From the NCBI RefSeq assembly GCF_003309065.1, contig NZ_POAF01000003.1, forward strand, positions 1 to 64,000: a stretch of DNA of 64,000 nucleotides. Reading direction: 5' to 3'. The DNA is from Glutamicibacter soli (GTDB taxonomy: Bacteria > Actinomycetota > Actinomycetes > Actinomycetales > Micrococcaceae). A program made the translations under genes and the position numbers. Positions within the stretch are counted from its first letter, which is position 1; each line of letters starts with the position of its first letter. Positions 33,132 through 41,389 of this stretch are shown piece after piece. The notes below the pieces were generated by a model that was not told the DNA's origin, ran no database searches, and saw only the letters and a program-made list of their open reading frames with translations.

Positions 33132-33737
33132 GTGCGAGAAGAGAAACCCCTTGTGAATTTGTCCGCCCGGCTGATCGTCGTTTGGCTGGTGGCCCTGAGC
33201 GGAATCATCGGCTCAACCATCCTGGCCACCGCGCACTACGTCTTCGATACCGGCGTGCTGTCGGTCATCGCCCTGTGGGCCCTCCGGGTTCTCGTGCTCG
33301 CAAGCTTCTGGCTGCTGCCGCTGCCGCGGGACACGAAGATCTTCGGCATCGGGCTGGTGCTGCTGTCTTTGGTCCTCGACGTGCTGCTCAAGTTTCCGGT
33401 GCTAGGTTCGGTGCAAGACGCGGACTGGTTCCTGGTCTCGGCACTGGACCTCACCGGCGCGTACGCCGGCTACTTCACCGTCTGGGGCCTGCTGCTGCCG
33501 GTGCTGAGCATGACCGGTTGGTTCATCCTGCGCCAGCGCCGGCTGGCTGGCTGGCTGGTCGGACTGGCTTCCACCCTGGGCATGGGCTTCGCGGTGCAGG
33601 CTGTCTCCCGATCCGTGGACGGAACCTTCACCCTCTTCGCCGTGGTCACCGTCGCCCGCTACATCGTGCCTGCCGCACTGGCGGCTCTGGCCGATTTCGC
33701 TGTGGCACGCTATTCGGCGCGGGTGCTCCCGCGCTGA
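33132..33737 (+). CDS. Hypothetical multi-pass membrane protein
   Basis: 201 residues with about five to six membrane segments (LIVVWLVALSGIIGSTILA, VIALWALRVLVLASFWLLPL, IFGIGLVLLSLVLDVLL, then GYFTVWGLLLPVLSMTGWF and the C-terminal ones). I do not recognise a family. The GTG start is supported by TAAAAT 7 nt upstream. It is the last normal gene before a gene-poor stretch. Confidence 0.7.
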   Translation: MREEKPLVNLSARLIVVWLVALSGIIGSTILATAHYVFDTGVLSVIALWALRVLVLASFWLLPLPRDTKIFGIGLVLLSLVLDVLLKFPVLGSVQDADWFLVSALDLTGAYAGYFTVWGLLLPVLSMTGWFILRQRRLAGWLVGLASTLGMGFAVQAVSRSVDGTFTLFAVVTVARYIVPAALAALADFAVARYSARVLPR

Positions 33738-34325
33738 TTGCCGAACATGCCGGATCGCTGGCAACGGATCCCGGGGAATCCCGGCAGGCGGCGAGGGCGC
33801 AAGACAGGCCCTTATGGAACTGGCCAAGCAGGCTGCGGACGGCACCGCCAGCGCTGCGAGAATCTTTACCCGCCCTGCCATTTGCCAGGCCCCGGAATCC
33901 GGGCTTTTCCACGACTTCAAGGGTTCAACGACCGGCGCGTTATTGCGCAGCTGGCATGCGGGAACGAGAACTACCTGCCGGGGGTTCGCAGCCGAACGCA
34001 GTTGCCTCCCAAGCTAGGGCGAGACGGAGGGCACTGTAGTTTCACTTCCTTCCCCGCTGGTTGATGCCTGCACGCCGCCTTCGTCTGCTTGAGATGTGCT
34101 TGCTGGCGCGTGGAACCGGCTGTCCCATCCCGCCACCGGGATCCAGGGGAACGCGCTGCACGGAGCCTACGGGTCGAAGAGCCGTCAGCCGCCAAGGCCA
34201 GGGCATGCCAGAGGGCTGGCTCGTGCCGCAGGCGGACCCGCGATTCGCAGAGGCTGCCGCGCAATTATTTGCGGACGAATCGTCAACGAGGTGATTCAGG
34301 GATTCCCAAGAAGGCAGGGAACAAG

Positions 34326-34464
34326 ATGAACCGAGATCGAGTGGACGCTAGTCCCGAAGAAAAATGAAGTACTTAGCAAGGAGACCAAAGAGGAAGAGGA
34401 GGCCCTGGCCCGCGAGTGGGAGAAGGAATCGTTCCCGGCCTCGGATCCACCGGCAGATTACTAA
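34326..34464 (+). pseudogene. Small acidic protein gene with a +1 frameshift in an A run
   Basis: An ATG at 34326 with AGGGA 5 nt upstream opens MNRDRVDASPEEK and stops at 34367. In the next frame the sequence continues NEVLSKETKEEEEALAREW and then EKESFPASDPPADY to a TAA at 34462-34464. Reading the A5 run at 34360-34364 as A4 joins them into a 45-residue protein. The W-x-x-x-SFPASDPP tail is a familiar ending of very small acidic bacterial proteins, which supports it being real. It may be a mutation, a sequencing error or a programmed shift. Confidence 0.6.
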
Positions 34465-34641
34465 GAGTGCGGAACTCTTGCCCATGTCCTTCGAGTGGAT
34501 ACTCCCAGATAGCGTCAAAACGCTCGTGAGGTGCCCTTTGCGGATGCGTGCTTTCGTCGAGTAATTTTCCACGCATTTGCGTATGCAGATCCGGAAGGGC
34601 AGTACCGTGGGCAACGGATCCCGCGCTGCGGTAACTTTTGC

Positions 34642-34682
34642 GAGGAAGCATCCCATTGCCCAATGGGATGTTCCTCCTTTTA
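34642..34682 (+). terminator. Rho-independent terminator
   Basis: A long stem (GAGGAA, bulged G, CATCCCATTG pairing with CAATGGGATG, TTCCTC) with a CC loop, then CTTTTA. Oriented rightward, it follows the broken small gene by about 180 nt. Confidence 0.75.
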
Positions 34683-35035
34683 AGAGGCTTCGTCCGCTTG
34701 CTCTGTCTCTGCTGCTTCCTCTCCAATGCCGGCAAGCAGGCATGGCAGTCACGTTGCCTGGCGGAGCACAGCACCGGCAGATCTTGGCCAACGGTCCGCC
34801 CTGCCCTTTTTCGAGCTGCTGGTGAATCTGCGCGCAGAGTCCGGAAGACCATCGGGACACAGGACGCGCATGGCCCGGTCATCTCGATCGCCGCTCAAGC
34901 TCGACGTCCCAGCGTTCTTGGCGATGGCTCTCTCGTTGATGCACGGCCACGTCAGCAAACCCCCGACTGCACATTCTCCCACGCAGGAGAAACGCATCCC
35001 TGGCCTCCGGGCCTTGGCGGATGGCGGATCAAGGC

Positions 35036-35359
35036 TCATTCCCTGATGCGCTCATTCGTCCCCTCGGCAGACTGTTCGGCAAGCTGCTCCCGTAGGCCGA
35101 TATTTTCAGCTTCCAGCTCCAAGATGATGCCGATGCCGGCCAGATTCACGCCCTGCTCGATCAGCTCAGATATCTGCTTCAGCCGGGCCAAATCTTCCGC
35201 GTGGTACCTGCGCGTGCCCCCGCTGGTCCGTGCTGGGGTGATCAAGCCTCGCACTTCATAAAGCCTGACAGTTTGCACGCTCACCCCCACGCTCTGCGCA
35301 GCGGTGGCAATGGAATGCGTTCGAGAGGCACCTTCTGGGTGTGCAGAATTTTTTGACAT
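35036..35359 (-). CDS. hspR: MerR family regulator, HspR-like
   Basis: 107 residues. The MerR HTH reads HSIATAAQSVGVSVQTVRLYEVRGLITPAR, then SGGTRRYHAEDLARLKQISEL, which is the HspR form (heat-shock repressor). A short coiled coil follows (LELEAENIGLREQLAEQ). HspR normally represses dnaK or small heat-shock genes together with chaperones. Here it is divergent from hsp20, its probable target. AAGG lies 6 nt before the ATG. Confidence 0.85.
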   Translation of the reverse strand: MSKNSAHPEGASRTHSIATAAQSVGVSVQTVRLYEVRGLITPARTSGGTRRYHAEDLARLKQISELIEQGVNLAGIGIILELEAENIGLREQLAEQSAEGTNERIRE

Positions 35360-35376
35360 TTTTTACCTTGCGTAGC

Positions 35377-35406
35377 TTGCGTGATCTCTGATTCCCATGC
35401 TATAAA
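35377..35406 (+). promoter_or_regulatory. Promoter of hsp20
   Basis: TTGCGT (35377-35382), an 18-nt spacer and TATAAA (35401-35406). TTGCGT is the second copy of a direct repeat CTTGCGT spaced 9 nt apart. Confidence 0.55.
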
Positions 35407-35414
35407 ATCTACAT

Positions 35415-35434
35415 CGTTAGGTATAGATCTAACG
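35415..35434. promoter_or_regulatory. Inverted repeat CGTTAG-N8-CTAACG, candidate heat-shock operator
   Basis: Perfect 6-bp arms just downstream of the hsp20 -10, at the expected transcription start. Its position would block transcription. It does not match the CTTGAGT-N7-ACTCAAG HAIR consensus of other HspR proteins. Confidence 0.5.
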
Positions 35435-35486
35435 GAAAGTGAATTGCACCATCATAGAGTGTCACACCAGAAAGGAATGAGTTCAG

Positions 35487-35921
35487 ATGATGCAGACCGA
35501 GGTACTTCGCGATTTCGACCGCTTGGTACAGCGAGCTTTCAACACCCAACTCAGCTCTGAGCCCGTCCACCCGATGCCAATGGAGGCATGGCGGGACGAA
35601 GACGGATTCCATGCTGAATTCGATCTACCAGGCATCGATGCCGAGCAGATCGACATGGCCGTGGAAAAGAACATCTTGACCATCCGCGCCGAGCGCACCA
35701 AGCCGGAAGGCCGTCAGTACGTGACCGGTTCGGAAAGACTGTGGGGCCACTTCACCCGCGAACTGGTGCTGGGGGATCATTTGGATACCGAGAGCATCCA
35801 AGCCTCCTATGTCGATGGCGTGCTGAGGCTGGATATTGATGTGGCCGAAAGTGCCAAGCCCCGCCGTATCCAGGTTGCGGTCAACCGCGGCGGGAAAGAC
35901 CCCAAGGAATTAACCAGCTAG
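35487..35921 (+). CDS. Hsp20/alpha-crystallin small heat-shock protein
   Basis: 144 residues. The alpha-crystallin domain spans about 30-125 (MEAWRDEDGFHAEFDLPGID, then VEKNILTIRAERTKPEG and the closing SYVDGVLRLDIDVAE, where the usual A-x-x-x-G-V-L motif is seen as ASYVDGVL). It is an ATP-independent holdase in the cytoplasm. AAAGGA lies about 10 nt upstream. Divergent hspR, a strong promoter and a palindrome at the start site indicate heat-inducible repression. Confidence 0.95.
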   Translation: MMQTEVLRDFDRLVQRAFNTQLSSEPVHPMPMEAWRDEDGFHAEFDLPGIDAEQIDMAVEKNILTIRAERTKPEGRQYVTGSERLWGHFTRELVLGDHLDTESIQASYVDGVLRLDIDVAESAKPRRIQVAVNRGGKDPKELTS

Positions 35922-36855
35922 TCAAGGATGCCCCTGAGGGGCATGCGCGGAGATGATGTGTCATGTCTGCCTTCATTGATCCGGTGTTCCACCCGTTGGT
36001 CATTGATGACGAGTTGCTTCTGGCCATATACGAGCTCGAGCTATCCACGGCACCACGTCAGGACCAGCCGCCGCGAGCGCGCCGACGAACCGCGCTCGAC
36101 GGTGTTCCGCGGCCCAGTCAGCGGTGTCCGGAAGCAGAGAACGATACCCGAGTGAGTGAAAGGTCAGTACGCGCCATCGGACCTGCAAGGGTTTATTCGC
36201 GTTCACCACCGGTAGCCGGTGAGCCTGGCCGAAGAACCTGAACAGAGTGGTCGACAGGGGTGCGTCCGAACCGAAGACCGGGCGCACCCCTTCGGAACGA
36301 GCAGCAACGGTTCGCACCAAGAACGACCCGTTGGCCAGAATTCGTTCAGCGGCGCTCGGATGCCTGAACCGACCCAGGACCGCGAAAAGCGAAGCGGCCT
36401 CGTCCGGCTTCCTTGGCCTATGGCCAAGAAGGACGCATCCACACCGGGGACACTGGATCAACCCCAAAGACCGATCCGAGTTGAACGAACTGATCGTACG
36501 GGAGGACGGCTCCGGGTGCCGACCGCGACCAGGGCGCATTGCAGTGCCGATCCCCAGCGGCATGCAGTCATCGTCCTAGGCCGGCACAGTGCCCCGCTGG
36601 CGGCTCCAGCCCACCTTGAGCGGTACCGGAGAAGCAATCGATTTGCTGCCGGCGAGCGGATGGCCCGACCCCGCCCGCCGCCCGCTAAATGGTTGGAAGC
36701 TGTGAATCAGGCGGAATCGCCGCGACAAGAATACGCAGGGCCTATGATTCGTGGTGACTCAGCTACCGACATAGAACACAGATTAGCTCTCGCACTTGGC
36801 GAATACCTGAGATTGCAAGGACTTGCTGCGGACATGAACGACAGGAGCACATGCG
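35922..36855. other. Gene-poor stretch after hsp20
   Basis: 934 nt with no frame I can support along its length. A frame from 35963 begins protein-like (MSAFIDPVFHPLVIDDELLL) and then turns into Arg/Pro-rich noise. Another segment (THPHRGHWINPKDRSELNEL) near 36440-36500 also looks coding but is bounded by poor sequence. This may be decayed genes or DNA with frameshifts. Confidence 0.5.
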
Positions 36856-37359
36856 ATGTTTCACCAAGAATTGCGGACCCACACGGCCGAAGAACTTAGG
36901 AATCTGTTGACGTCACCCCATGCGCAGGAGCACCTTCGCCGCTATGGTTGGCAGCCTGCGATGCCCATAGTCATCACTGCACCCTACGAAACGCTGGACA
37001 CCGCGATGGGGCTGGTATCCACCTACAACTCGGCGGTCCTTATCGGATGTTATGACCCGTATTCGGACGAGCTCACCCTGTGGCAAGTTTCCGGGCCGGA
37101 ATCCACCGAGCATCCCGAAGACGGCGTTGAACTCAAGCGCAATGAAGCGTACACCTTCCGGGAAATGTGTCAGAAAGCGATGCAGAGCCCCGCAGTGCGC
37201 TTCCGGCCCAAGGGATGGAACCATGATGTCCGCGTTCGAGAAATTCCGCTGTTTGCCCGCAGTGACCGCCTAACGTGCAGCCACGAACAGATGATCCATT
37301 CCTCCCGGAAGCACACGCGCCCACTCGAACATATCCCCCTGGGCACTTCTGGTACCTAG
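36856..37359 (+). CDS. Hypothetical protein
   Basis: 167 residues from an ATG with GGAG 8 nt upstream. The first ~120 residues look like a folded soluble protein (LRNLLTSPHAQEHLRRYGWQ, MPIVITAPYETLDTAMGLVS, AVLIGCYDPYSDELTLWQV). The last ~40 are His/Arg/Ser-rich and may not belong. No family recognised. Codon use is less GC-biased than neighbours, consistent with acquisition together with the flanking gene-poor DNA. Confidence 0.45.
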   Translation: MFHQELRTHTAEELRNLLTSPHAQEHLRRYGWQPAMPIVITAPYETLDTAMGLVSTYNSAVLIGCYDPYSDELTLWQVSGPESTEHPEDGVELKRNEAYTFREMCQKAMQSPAVRFRPKGWNHDVRVREIPLFARSDRLTCSHEQMIHSSRKHTRPLEHIPLGTSGT

Positions 37360-37632
37360 CTTCGAGCGTTCCGCTCCTTCCGCGTGGCCTCCCAGAGGCG
37401 GCACGGGAAGATCGGCATCGAGGATATGGGACAACACGACGTGCCCTGCTCCGAGGCCCCATGCGTGCCGGCCAAACCAGCAATGCTCGGCCAGGCATCG
37501 CCGTGGCCTTGGCAGCGCATCGCGCGTTCATGCCCACTGGTCAGTGGACCTCGATTAAACCCGCAGGCCGCGGTGAGCTCCCCTTGTCGGGGAACTCACC
37601 GCGGCCTGTCTTCGACCTGGTGCTGACGGCGC
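37360..37632. other. Intergenic region downstream of putA
   Basis: 273 nt without a supported gene. It contains the putA terminator hairpin at 37565-37607; nothing else is recognisable. Confidence 0.5.
37565..37607 (-). terminator. Terminator hairpin of putA
   Basis: AGGCCGCGGTGAG pairs perfectly with CTCACCGCGGCCT. The inner CTCCCC/GGGGAA continues the stem with one mismatch. Only a weak T stretch (GGGTTTAATC) follows on the minus strand. It lies 26 nt past the putA stop. Confidence 0.75.
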
Positions 37633-40600
37633 CTAGATCAACGAGTCGCTCAGGTGGTTCGGAGTGCCGAAGCGGTGGGCGGTGATGGACACTGCCTGCT
37701 CGTGCAGGAACGGGAGCAGCTCCACACGACCGGCGCCGGTGACGTTCGAGGCGTAGATCGCCACGTCAGGCTTGCCGTTGGTGGCCTCTGCAACTTCGGA
37801 GAGCGACCCGCCGATCAGGCGGATGCGGGCCGAGGACTGCGGACCGGTCTTGGCTGCCAGCTTGGCGGCGCGGGCCGCGAAGCCCGCTGCGTCTTCGCGC
37901 ACCACGGTGACCGAGTGCTCGGCCAGCAGGTTGCGCACGCCGCGCGGCAGCTCGACGTCAGCGGAGAACACCACGCGCGATCCCGCGGTCACGCCGGCGG
38001 CCAGCACGCGCAGCGCCTCGGCAATGCCGTGGCCGCTGGTCTCGTTCTCGTAGCGCACGGTCACGTCCACCGGGCGGTAGCGGAACACGTTGCGCTCGGC
38101 CTGCAGACCTGAACGGTCCTTGGCCTGGTTGAACTCGGTGTTCCACCACAGCTTGTCGCTGCCCAGGGCTGCGGACAGCCACTGGGTGTCGGCCTCGTCC
38201 AGACCCGCGGTGATCAGCAGGCGCTCATCGAAGGTGGACAGCGCGGCGGTCTCGGTGACCGGCGCATCGGTCCACGAACCCATGCCGACCAGGTAGTTCG
38301 GGCCGCCAGCCTTGGTGCCGGCGCCGATGGCCGACTTCTTCCATCCGCCGAACGGCTGGCGCTGCACGATGGCGCCAGTGATGCCGCGGTTCACGTAGAT
38401 GTTGCCGGCCTGGATGTTCTCCAGCCAGTAGGCCAGTTCGTCCTGGTCCAGCGAGTGCAGGCCCGAGGTCAGGCCGTAGTCGATCTCATTGACCATGGCC
38501 ACTGCTTCTTCCAGGGTCTCGGCAGTCATCACGCCGAGGATCGGGCCGAAGTACTCGGTCAGGTGGTACTCGCTGCCGCGCTTCACGCCGTAGCGCACGC
38601 CCGGGGAGTACAGCTTGCCCGAGTCGTCGAGCTGCTCGGGCTTCAGTTCCCAGCGCTCTCCGGCGCCCAGGGTGGTCAGGCCGCGCTTGAGCTTCTCGCC
38701 CGGCTCGCCGATCAGCGGGCCCATCTGCGACTCGGGGTTCCACGGGTAGCCGACCTTCAGCGACTTGACCGCGTCGATCAGCTGGCTGTTGAAGCGGCGC
38801 GAGGTGGCCACCGAGCCGACCAGCACGACCAGCGAGGAGGCCGAGCACTTCTGGCCTGCGTGGCCGAAGGCCGACTGCACCACATCCTTGGCCGCCAGGT
38901 CGAGGTCCGCATGCGGGGTGACGATGATGGCGTTCTTGCCCGAGGTCTCCGCAAGCAGCGGCAGGTCCTTGCGGAAGGAGCGGAACAGCTCGGCGGTCTC
39001 GTAGCCGCCGGTCAGGATCAGGCGGTCGACGCGGGCGTCGGAGACCAGCTGGGTGCCCAGCTCGCGCTCACCGACGAAGACCAGCTGCAGCACGTCCTTC
39101 GGCACGCCGGCGTCCCACAGGGCCTTGACCATGACGGCGCCGATGCGCGCGGCCTGGCTGGCAGGCTTGATGATGACGGCGGAACCCGCGGCCAGGGCCG
39201 ACAGGGTGGAGCCGGCAGGGATCGCCATCGGGAAGTTCCACGGCGGGGTGACCACGGTCAGCTTGGACGGCACAAAGGTCGCACCGTCGACGGAGTCCAG
39301 GTCGCGGCCGCGCTGGGCGTAGTAGTGGGCGAAGTCGATCGCCTCGGAGACTTCCACGTCGCCCTGGTCGATGGTCTTCCCGCACTCGGAGCCGAGCACC
39401 TCGAGCATGGTGGCGCGGCGCTCTTCGAAGAGCTGGCCGGCGCGGTGCAGGATCTCGGCGCGCTTGGCCGAGCCCAGTGCCTGCCAGCCGGCGGCGGCGT
39501 CCACGCCCATGGCGATGGCCTCATCCAGTTCCGAGGAGGAGTGGATGGTGTGCGAGGAGACCAGGTCCTTGCCCAGCGACGAGTCCTGCATCTTGGCCAG
39601 GATCTCGCGGCCCCAGGCGCGGTTCTGGGCCAGGTCCGGATCGGTGTCCGGGGTGTTGAAGAACCCGGTGGTGCCCTCGATCAGGCCCTGGACCTTCCCG
39701 GCCAGCGCCTCGTCCTGGATCTGGCGGTTCTGCACGCGGTGCGGAGCCGGGACCTGCTCGCTCATGGCCTCCAGGGAAGCCAGGAAGCGGTCCTTCTCGC
39801 GCTGGAACAGCGCCTCGTTCTTCTCCAGCTCGAAGACCGCGGACATGAAGTTCTCCTGGCTGGCGCCCTCTTCGAGGCGGCGGATCAGGTAGGCGATCGC
39901 CACGTCGAATTCTTCCGGGTGCACCACCGGGGTGTAGAGCAGCAACTCGCCGACCTCGCGGCGCACCGCCTCGGCCTGGCCGGTGGCCATGCCCAGCAGC
40001 ATCTCGAACTCGATGCCCTTGGTGACGCCGCGGGACTTGGCCAGCAGCCAGGCCAGGGCCACGTCGAACAGGTTGTGGCCGGCCACGCCGATGCGCACGT
40101 TCTTCACGTGCTCCGGGCGCAGCGCGTAGTCGATGACCATCTTGTAGCTGGTGTCGGAGTCCTGCTTGGTGTGCCAGGTGGCCAGCGGCCAGCCGTGGAT
40201 GTCGGCTTCCATGGTTTCCATCGGCAGGTTTGCGCCCTTGACCACACGCACCTTGATCGGTGCGCCGCCATCGGCCACGCGGGCCGAGGCGAAGTCCTGC
40301 AGCTGGATCATGGCGCCCAGGGCATCCGGCAGGTAGGCCTGCAGCACGATGCCGGCTTCCAGGTTCTTGAACTCGTCCATGGACAGGATCCTGGTGAAGA
40401 CCGCGATGGTCAGCTCCAGGTCCTTGTACTCTTCCATGTCCAGGTTGATGAATTTCTTCTTGGAGCCGCGGTTGGCCAGCTCGTAGAGCGGCTTGAGCTT
40501 CTCGATGATGTGCTCCACCGCCTCGTCGAAGGCCCAGTGGTTGTGCGGGGCCACGGTGGCGGAGACCTTGATGGACACGTAGTCCACGTCGTCGCGGGCC

Positions 40601-41151
40601 AGCAGCTTGGTGGTGCCCTCCAGGCGGCGGGCTGCTTCGCCCTCGCCCAGGATGGCCTCGCCCAGCAGGTTGACGTTCAGGTTGACGCCTTCGCGCTTGA
40701 TCTTGGAGATCGCGCCGCCCAGCTTGGCGTCGGAGGCGTCGATGATCAGGTGGCCGACCATCTCGCGCAGCACCTTGCGGGCCGCCGGAACCACGATCTG
40801 CGGCACGATCGGCGCCATGACGCCGCCCAGGCCAACTGCCTTGCGCATGTACCACGGCAGGAAGGCCGGCACCTTCGGGGCCAGGGCCTTGAGGTTGGCG
40901 GCGGCGACGTTCAGGTCCTCGGGACGGATCACGCCGTCGACGAAGCCGACGGTGAAGTCCAGGCCGTTGGGGTCCTTGAGCACTCCGGCCAGGCGGGCGG
41001 CGGAGGCGTCGGTCGGGAACTGCGCGGCTTCGGTGAGCCAGCGGCGGACCAGCTTGATGGCGTCGTCGGCCAGTTCGGCCGGGGTGGTCATGGTGTTGCC
41101 GGCGGCGTCGACGGCCGGCGGCACGAGGTGCTGGGTGTTGGTGGAAGACAC
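37633..41151 (-). CDS. putA: Bifunctional proline dehydrogenase / L-glutamate-gamma-semialdehyde dehydrogenase
   Basis: 1172 residues oxidising proline to glutamate. The N-terminal FAD proline-dehydrogenase barrel (about 60-480) shows YVSIKVSATVAPHNHW, FINLDMEEYKDLELT and RVVKGANLPMET. The aldehyde dehydrogenase domain has PPWNFPMAIPAGS, the Glu in PLLAETSGKNAI and the catalytic Cys in GHAGQKCSASS. There is no N-terminal ribbon-helix-helix DNA-binding domain, so it does not regulate its own gene. The GTG at 41151 has AAGGGA 7 nt upstream; the in-frame extension to 41193 lacks support. It is divergent from a LysR gene and close to putP. Confidence 0.95.
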   Translation of the reverse strand: MSSTNTQHLVPPAVDAAGNTMTTPAELADDAIKLVRRWLTEAAQFPTDASAARLAGVLKDPNGLDFTVGFVDGVIRPEDLNVAAANLKALAPKVPAFLPWYMRKAVGLGGVMAPIVPQIVVPAARKVLREMVGHLIIDASDAKLGGAISKIKREGVNLNVNLLGEAILGEGEAARRLEGTTKLLARDDVDYVSIKVSATVAPHNHWAFDEAVEHIIEKLKPLYELANRGSKKKFINLDMEEYKDLELTIAVFTRILSMDEFKNLEAGIVLQAYLPDALGAMIQLQDFASARVADGGAPIKVRVVKGANLPMETMEADIHGWPLATWHTKQDSDTSYKMVIDYALRPEHVKNVRIGVAGHNLFDVALAWLLAKSRGVTKGIEFEMLLGMATGQAEAVRREVGELLLYTPVVHPEEFDVAIAYLIRRLEEGASQENFMSAVFELEKNEALFQREKDRFLASLEAMSEQVPAPHRVQNRQIQDEALAGKVQGLIEGTTGFFNTPDTDPDLAQNRAWGREILAKMQDSSLGKDLVSSHTIHSSSELDEAIAMGVDAAAGWQALGSAKRAEILHRAGQLFEERRATMLEVLGSECGKTIDQGDVEVSEAIDFAHYYAQRGRDLDSVDGATFVPSKLTVVTPPWNFPMAIPAGSTLSALAAGSAVIIKPASQAARIGAVMVKALWDAGVPKDVLQLVFVGERELGTQLVSDARVDRLILTGGYETAELFRSFRKDLPLLAETSGKNAIIVTPHADLDLAAKDVVQSAFGHAGQKCSASSLVVLVGSVATSRRFNSQLIDAVKSLKVGYPWNPESQMGPLIGEPGEKLKRGLTTLGAGERWELKPEQLDDSGKLYSPGVRYGVKRGSEYHLTEYFGPILGVMTAETLEEAVAMVNEIDYGLTSGLHSLDQDELAYWLENIQAGNIYVNRGITGAIVQRQPFGGWKKSAIGAGTKAGGPNYLVGMGSWTDAPVTETAALSTFDERLLITAGLDEADTQWLSAALGSDKLWWNTEFNQAKDRSGLQAERNVFRYRPVDVTVRYENETSGHGIAEALRVLAAGVTAGSRVVFSADVELPRGVRNLLAEHSVTVVREDAAGFAARAAKLAAKTGPQSSARIRLIGGSLSEVAEATNGKPDVAIYASNVTGAGRVELLPFLHEQAVSITAHRFGTPNHLSDSLI

Positions 41152-41286
41152 TTGTGGTCCCTTCGATGCGGTTCGTACATGGGGGTTCGGCACCGAACGC
41201 TCAGGTCGTTTTTGGGCTGTGCTGGCCGCCTGCTCCGGTCAGGAACCACGCGCCACGCGAAGCTGTGTGCAAGATTGAGTATGACC

Positions 41287-41307
41287 CTTTTGCGGGTTAA
41301 GCAAAAG
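41287..41307. promoter_or_regulatory. Inverted repeat CTTTTGC-N7-GCAAAAG, put operator candidate
   Basis: Perfect 7-bp arms between putA and the divergent LysR gene, lying within a possible putA promoter (TTGCTT and CATACT on the minus strand). A second imperfect repeat CCGAA-N8-TTCGG lies at 41317-41334. Both suit a LysR-type regulator binding two sites. Confidence 0.55.
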
Positions 41308-41389
41308 TGAACAAAACCGAAGGATTTCATTCGGGTTTGCTAATGTTTCCACAGGGTCTGAAATTCACCGGAAAACGCGGGGGTAAACC

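Larger units (their letters stand above)
33738..35035. other. Gene-poor stretch with one broken small gene
   Basis: About 1.3 kb, visibly less GC-rich than the rest, in which no open frame has convincing codon use. Only short frames in alternating phases occur. The one credible coding signal is the frameshifted small gene at 34326-34464, followed by a terminator at 34642-34682. The rest looks like decayed or non-coding DNA. Confidence 0.6.

Noticed and set aside
34348-34860. 170-codon minus-strand frame
   Set aside because: Composition is irregular, it is antisense to the SFPASDPP gene, and it runs through the terminator hairpin.
36000-36563. 188-codon minus-strand frame in the gene-poor block
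   Set aside because: No credible start with a ribosome binding site and no domain; a competing plus-strand segment is equally protein-like, so neither is supported.
33738-37632. tRNA gene or attachment site at the edges of the gene-poor block
   Set aside because: No GGTTCGAATCC-type T-arm, CCA end or flanking direct repeat could be found by eye.
38455-41310. 951-codon open frame on the plus strand
   Set aside because: It is antisense to putA, rich in Gly/Gln/His/Arg with no domain, and arises from the strong third-codon GC bias of putA.
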